From contig PPDG01000114.1 of NCBI GenBank assembly GCA_002899795.1, positions 1 through 8,426 on the forward strand: a stretch of 8,426 nucleotides of DNA, written 5' to 3'. The notes beneath the pieces were generated by a model that saw only the letters and a list, made by a program, of their open reading frames with translations, was not told where the DNA came from and did not search any database. This DNA comes from Desulfobacteraceae bacterium. GTDB taxonomy: Bacteria; Desulfobacterota; Syntrophobacteria; BM002. A program made the position numbers and the translations under genes. Position 1 is the first letter of the stretch. Each line of letters begins with the position of its first letter. Below are positions 5,240 through 8,426 of this stretch, piece by piece.

Positions 5240-8200
5240 TTATCGCCCGTGCCGGCTTGGAGCCCCGAGCTCTACATCTAACTCCACCGTTGATTTGTCG
5301 CGCCGCACCTTGAGCCGAACCACGTCACCGACATGCTTGGTGGCCAGAAAGACTCTAAGATCGTCAAAGTCTTCCACTTTCTGACCATCCACAGCCAGGA
5401 CGATATCACCCTTTTCCATCCCAGCCTTCTCGGCCCCACTTCCGCGGGAAAAGCCGGCCACCGTGAGCAAACCATCAGATGAATCCAGCATTATCCCAAG
5501 CTTGGCATCCTCCGGAGCCTGAACTTCAGTGGGGAAAATAATGAAGTCAGCCAGACCAAGCTCCAGTGGTTCTCCCGGATCGGGCAGGATAATAGCATAG
5601 TCTTTTCCAATCCTGCGATGAACTCTCTTGGGAATACCCACGCCGAAAGCAAGGTGGCCACTGCCTGCTAATACCACCATGTGATAGTCGGGGCGATCTG
5701 TCAGAAAGTTGGCGATGCTCTCCGCCATGGTCTCATCCCACAATATCTGGGCCTGGTGAAAGTACTCGAATTCTTGTGGAATGCTATCGCCATCCAGGTT
5801 CGTCTGGTGCATTTCGAAAACACTCCGAAGGCGTTTCTTGTATGGTTCGTCATCAAGAATAAGCTCTCCAGGTATGCGACCCTTTTCCTCCGGGCTCAAG
5901 TTTTCAAGCCCTTCGTTCGCAACCTTGCGAACCAACTCATGGTCCTGGTTGAGAGCGACAACAGGTATTCTATTGGCCCTGGCATACTGGAGGATATCTT
6001 CATATAAATGATAGTTGAACCTCCAGGTATTGAAGTAGTGGGACTCCTTGAGAAAGGTCTGGGTGTCGGTTGCCCCGGAGATATAGTCGTCCAACGATTT
6101 TTGATAACGGCGCTGAAACATCTCCATGCCTATGGCCAGTTTCGGATGGCGCCGGTGCAAGGCCTGAATCATTTCAAGCTGAACGAGGTGGTCGCCGTAG
6201 CGGTCATGCTTTTCGCCCACATAGACGATGGTCTTATCGGCTACCCGGGAAGCAATCTTAGATAGGGGAAGCACTGCCTCAAGGGCAATACCGGTAGCCG
6301 GTCGGCCCACTTCAAGCTGGATTCCTCGGTCGCTTGCCTCTGTCTCCTTTTCCACGTTTTTGCCTCCAGAAAATTGCAGTTTGCTGTACTGACCATAGTG
6401 AAAAAGCTTCCGCCCCGCACCATTCACCTCACCAGTATCTTCAGCCAAGATCAGACCAAGGACGCGTTTGGGATTCAGAATATTTTTCCTTATCTGGAGA
6501 AAAAAGCCGGTTGGATTCTCGGGCGCCTCAGGTAAAAAGGATTTGAGCTCAGTTTGGGGTCCTAAGAAAAGAAAACTCTTTTCACCTAAGTTGGAGTGAT
6601 CGATCTCTTCAGCGCTCGCGGTCTTGAAACCCTGACTCTGCAATTCTTGAATCAAGATCTCATATATTTCCTGATTGGTTTCAGGCAAGACAATGGTTCG
6701 GGTCGGATCTCCCAAAAGACGGCTTAACACAGCTCTTCTCTCGGGTGGGTCCAATCTGCGAAAAAGTTCGTAGTCTGGATCTACAACCATCTTCTGCGGT
6801 CTTTCCTTCAAAGGCAAAGAAAGGGTTTGCTCTGCGGCTGAAACGGGCAAGATATGTTTCTCTTGTTTGTTCTCTGTATGGATAACCACCGGGATGAACA
6901 CGGGCATTGTGCTGTTCGCAACCCGAATTTCAAATTGCAAATTATAACCACTTCCTGGCCGACTCAACCGGATCTTGCTGAGATTCACCGCCATCGCACC
7001 TTTGTTGTTCAGCCAAAATGTAAAAAAACCACTGAAATCTTCCCCGGCTGTGTTTGAAAAAATCCCTTCCAGATCCTGCCACGAGGTTATCCGGAACCGC
7101 TGCTCCTGGGCCAGCCGCTTCAGCCCTTCACCAAATGCTTTTTCACCGGCACGCTTCTTGAGCATATGAAAGAACATGGCCGTTTTGCCATAACCCACCG
7201 CACCTAAAGCGCGATCATTTCCGCTCACAAACTCTCGGATGGGAATTTCGTTGTCCTGGTGGACGTAACTTTCGTAACTCTCGATAATCTTCTTTCGATG
7301 TTGCCACCCCTTTTCTTGCAGGGCATCGTAATAATGATCGGCCAGATAGGAGGTCAAACCCTCGGACCAGTTGCCCTTTGCGTAGTCAACATAGACAGAA
7401 TTGCCAAACCAAGAGTGAAGGATTTCATGTCCCAGTGAGGTCTCTGGAATGAAAGGCAGCTTGAGTACCTGCCGGCCCAGCAGGGTGAAGGTCGGCATGC
7501 CGTAGCCGGTGGGCAGGATGTTCTCAACCACAGCAAAGCGACGAAAAGGGTAGGGCCCCAGCATATCTTCATACATTCCCAGATACTTCTTGATGTAAGC
7601 AAGGTAGCGACCCGAAAGATCTTTATCCTCAGGCAGCAAGTACGTCGCCACCTCCACATCCCCATGGCGGTCCTTGTTTACGACGTACGGCGCCATCACA
7701 AAATGAATATGTGGTACCGGATGCGGAAAATGAAAGACCTCCAACCTCTCCTCGCCAGTTTCGTGAGTTGTTATGGTCTCAGCTTCAGACACTCCATGGA
7801 AGCCCTTAGGAACCCTTGCTTCCAGGCTAAAATGGGCCAGCTCGGCCTCAGCAGCCGGATACCAGCCATCGAGTAGAAAAGCCCCTTTTGCACCAATTAT
7901 GTTCTCAACACTACTACCTTCGTCATCAGAAAAAACTCCCTCATACTCCAGGCGCACATGGGTTCGATCCGGATGGAAAGGGAGCTTGATGCGCCCGTCT
8001 TCCACCTTTGCCACCGCGGCTTCACCGTTTATTGAAAACTTGGTGATGCGTAGACCCTTGCCGGCCAATATCGTTTGCACACTTTGCGGAATGGTGGCAT
8101 CCACGGTTCCATAGATCCGATGCTTTGGGAGGTCGAACGAAATTGTTATACGGTGCTGGGGTAGTGAAGCAGCCGCACCAAGAGAAGATAACCACAGGCC

Positions 8201-8257
8201 ACCGGCCATTACCAAGCAACCAATCAAAGCGACACGGATCTTTTGCATAGATGCCAT
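5240..8257 (-). CDS. Exported M1-like metallopeptidase / ChaN-like / PDZ fusion protein
   Basis: A 1005-residue protein with a signal peptide (about 4-30: hydrophobic core, then AAA before SLPQH), so probably periplasmic or surface-located. Residues about 35-500 resemble M1 (gluzincin) aminopeptidases: HEILH at 277-281, third zinc ligand Glu299 in NWSEG, and the probable catalytic Tyr356 in GYGKTA. The usual GxMEN substrate motif is replaced by GYGMPTFT (251-258). Residues about 505-660 match no domain I recognise. Residues about 672-910 resemble the ChaN/DUF399 family of heme-binding lipoproteins: VGEKHDRYGDH (680-690), GMEMFQRR, a FHQAQILWDETMA stretch (833-845) and LAGSGHLAFG. A PDZ domain (about 915-998) ends the protein. 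A role in proteolysis coupled to heme or iron handling is inference. ATG 8257 has GGAG (8268-8271) 10 bp upstream; GTG 8263 and ATG 8248 are alternatives. A LIGC tetrad at 11-14 is too early for a confident lipobox. Its stop is 10 bp from the stop of the convergent kinase gene. Confidence 0.93.
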   Translation of the reverse strand: MASMQKIRVALIGCLVMAGGLWLSSLGAAASLPQHRITISFDLPKHRIYGTVDATIPQSVQTILAGKGLRITKFSINGEAAVAKVEDGRIKLPFHPDRTHVRLEYEGVFSDDEGSSVENIIGAKGAFLLDGWYPAAEAELAHFSLEARVPKGFHGVSEAETITTHETGEERLEVFHFPHPVPHIHFVMAPYVVNKDRHGDVEVATYLLPEDKDLSGRYLAYIKKYLGMYEDMLGPYPFRRFAVVENILPTGYGMPTFTLLGRQVLKLPFIPETSLGHEILHSWFGNSVYVDYAKGNWSEGLTSYLADHYYDALQEKGWQHRKKIIESYESYVHQDNEIPIREFVSGNDRALGAVGYGKTAMFFHMLKKRAGEKAFGEGLKRLAQEQRFRITSWQDLEGIFSNTAGEDFSGFFTFWLNNKGAMAVNLSKIRLSRPGSGYNLQFEIRVANSTMPVFIPVVIHTENKQEKHILPVSAAEQTLSLPLKERPQKMVVDPDYELFRRLDPPERRAVLSRLLGDPTRTIVLPETNQEIYEILIQELQSQGFKTASAEEIDHSNLGEKSFLFLGPQTELKSFLPEAPENPTGFFLQIRKNILNPKRVLGLILAEDTGEVNGAGRKLFHYGQYSKLQFSGGKNVEKETEASDRGIQLEVGRPATGIALEAVLPLSKIASRVADKTIVYVGEKHDRYGDHLVQLEMIQALHRRHPKLAIGMEMFQRRYQKSLDDYISGATDTQTFLKESHYFNTWRFNYHLYEDILQYARANRIPVVALNQDHELVRKVANEGLENLSPEEKGRIPGELILDDEPYKKRLRSVFEMHQTNLDGDSIPQEFEYFHQAQILWDETMAESIANFLTDRPDYHMVVLAGSGHLAFGVGIPKRVHRRIGKDYAIILPDPGEPLELGLADFIIFPTEVQAPEDAKLGIMLDSSDGLLTVAGFSRGSGAEKAGMEKGDIVLAVDGQKVEDFDDLRVFLATKHVGDVVRLKVRRDKSTVELDVELGAPSRHGR

Positions 8258-8299
8258 GACCACAGATCTCCTTTTTTCGTCAAAGACGGTGTTGCGAAA

Positions 8300-8327
8300 A
8301 ATATAAGAATTCTTTCGAGGAAATCAA
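8300..8327 (-). promoter_or_regulatory. Candidate sigma-70-type promoter for the M1-ChaN-PDZ gene
   Basis: Read on the minus strand, TTGATT (8327-8322) and TATATT (8305-8300) are spaced by 16 bp. The -10 box matches five of six consensus bases. Transcription would start near 8293, about 35 nt before the ATG at 8257, with the AAGGAG ribosome binding site in the leader. Confidence 0.4.
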
Positions 8328-8366
8328 CTAACTACGGTACCTGCGGCTTCTGGAAGGCTTATAAGG

Positions 8367-8426
8367 ATGGACTCGTCGGTCGCGAGGAAAGAATATGTGG
8401 AGGTAGTCCTGTCAGGGAAAGGAAGC
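8367..8426 (+). CDS. Possible N-terminus of an unidentified protein, cut by the right edge
   Basis: An ATG at 8367 opens a frame (MDSSVARKEYVEVVLSGKGS) that runs to the window end. GGAAGG (8352-8357) lies 9 bp upstream as a ribosome binding site. It would be divergent from the M1-ChaN-PDZ gene across about 109 bp. Only 20 codons are visible and I recognise no family. A minus-strand frame across the same bases also stays open from the edge to a TGA near 8325, so this could instead be the tail of an upstream minus-strand gene. Confidence 0.35.
   Translation, partial: MDSSVARKEYVEVVLSGKGS

Noticed and set aside
7773..8114. Plus-strand open frame of 113 codons opposite the N-terminal part of the M1-like gene
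   Set aside because: Low-complexity, Ser/Pro/Arg-rich translation typical of an antisense shadow of a well supported coding region.

Overview
The window looks like chromosomal DNA from an anaerobic, selenoprotein-rich bacterium, most likely Desulfobacterota (the former sulfate-reducing Deltaproteobacteria). This is inferred from three things: a double-selenocysteine glutaredoxin-like protein, a large multi-PAS hybrid histidine kinase, and AT-rich intergenic spacers filled with short degenerate repeats. No ribosomal marker is present to confirm the lineage.

Layout, left to right. Positions 1-241 hold only a 19-codon ORF of doubtful status and an AT-rich spacer. Positions 242-1633 (+) encode a complete metallo-beta-lactamase/beta-CASP (CPSF/RNase J-like) protein. 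An AT-rich spacer follows. Positions 1892-2107 (+) encode a 71-residue glutaredoxin-fold protein that ordinary gene calling misses, because it needs two in-frame UGA codons to be read as selenocysteine. Each UGA is followed by a SECIS-like hairpin whose loop shows GGU, at nearly the same distance. Positions 2108-2400 carry tandem short repeats, a good sigma-54-type -24/-12 promoter match and a hairpin covering a Shine-Dalgarno sequence. Positions 2401-5229 (+) encode a soluble hybrid sensor kinase (REC-PAS-PAS-PAS-HisKA-HATPase-REC). Positions 5240-8257 (-) encode an exported 1005-residue fusion of an M1-like metallopeptidase, a ChaN-like (heme-binding lipoprotein family) domain and a PDZ domain. 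A divergent partial ORF may begin at 8367 (+).

The genes do not form one evident operon. The three complete plus-strand genes are separated by 258 and 293 bp, and each spacer contains repeats or candidate promoters. The kinase and the fusion protein are convergent, with 10 bp between their coding regions. The most notable item is the cysteine-free, two-selenocysteine protein. It appears to belong to the group called UXX-star selenoproteins (Sec, two residues, stop), so the class is probably known but the gene is easily lost in annotation.
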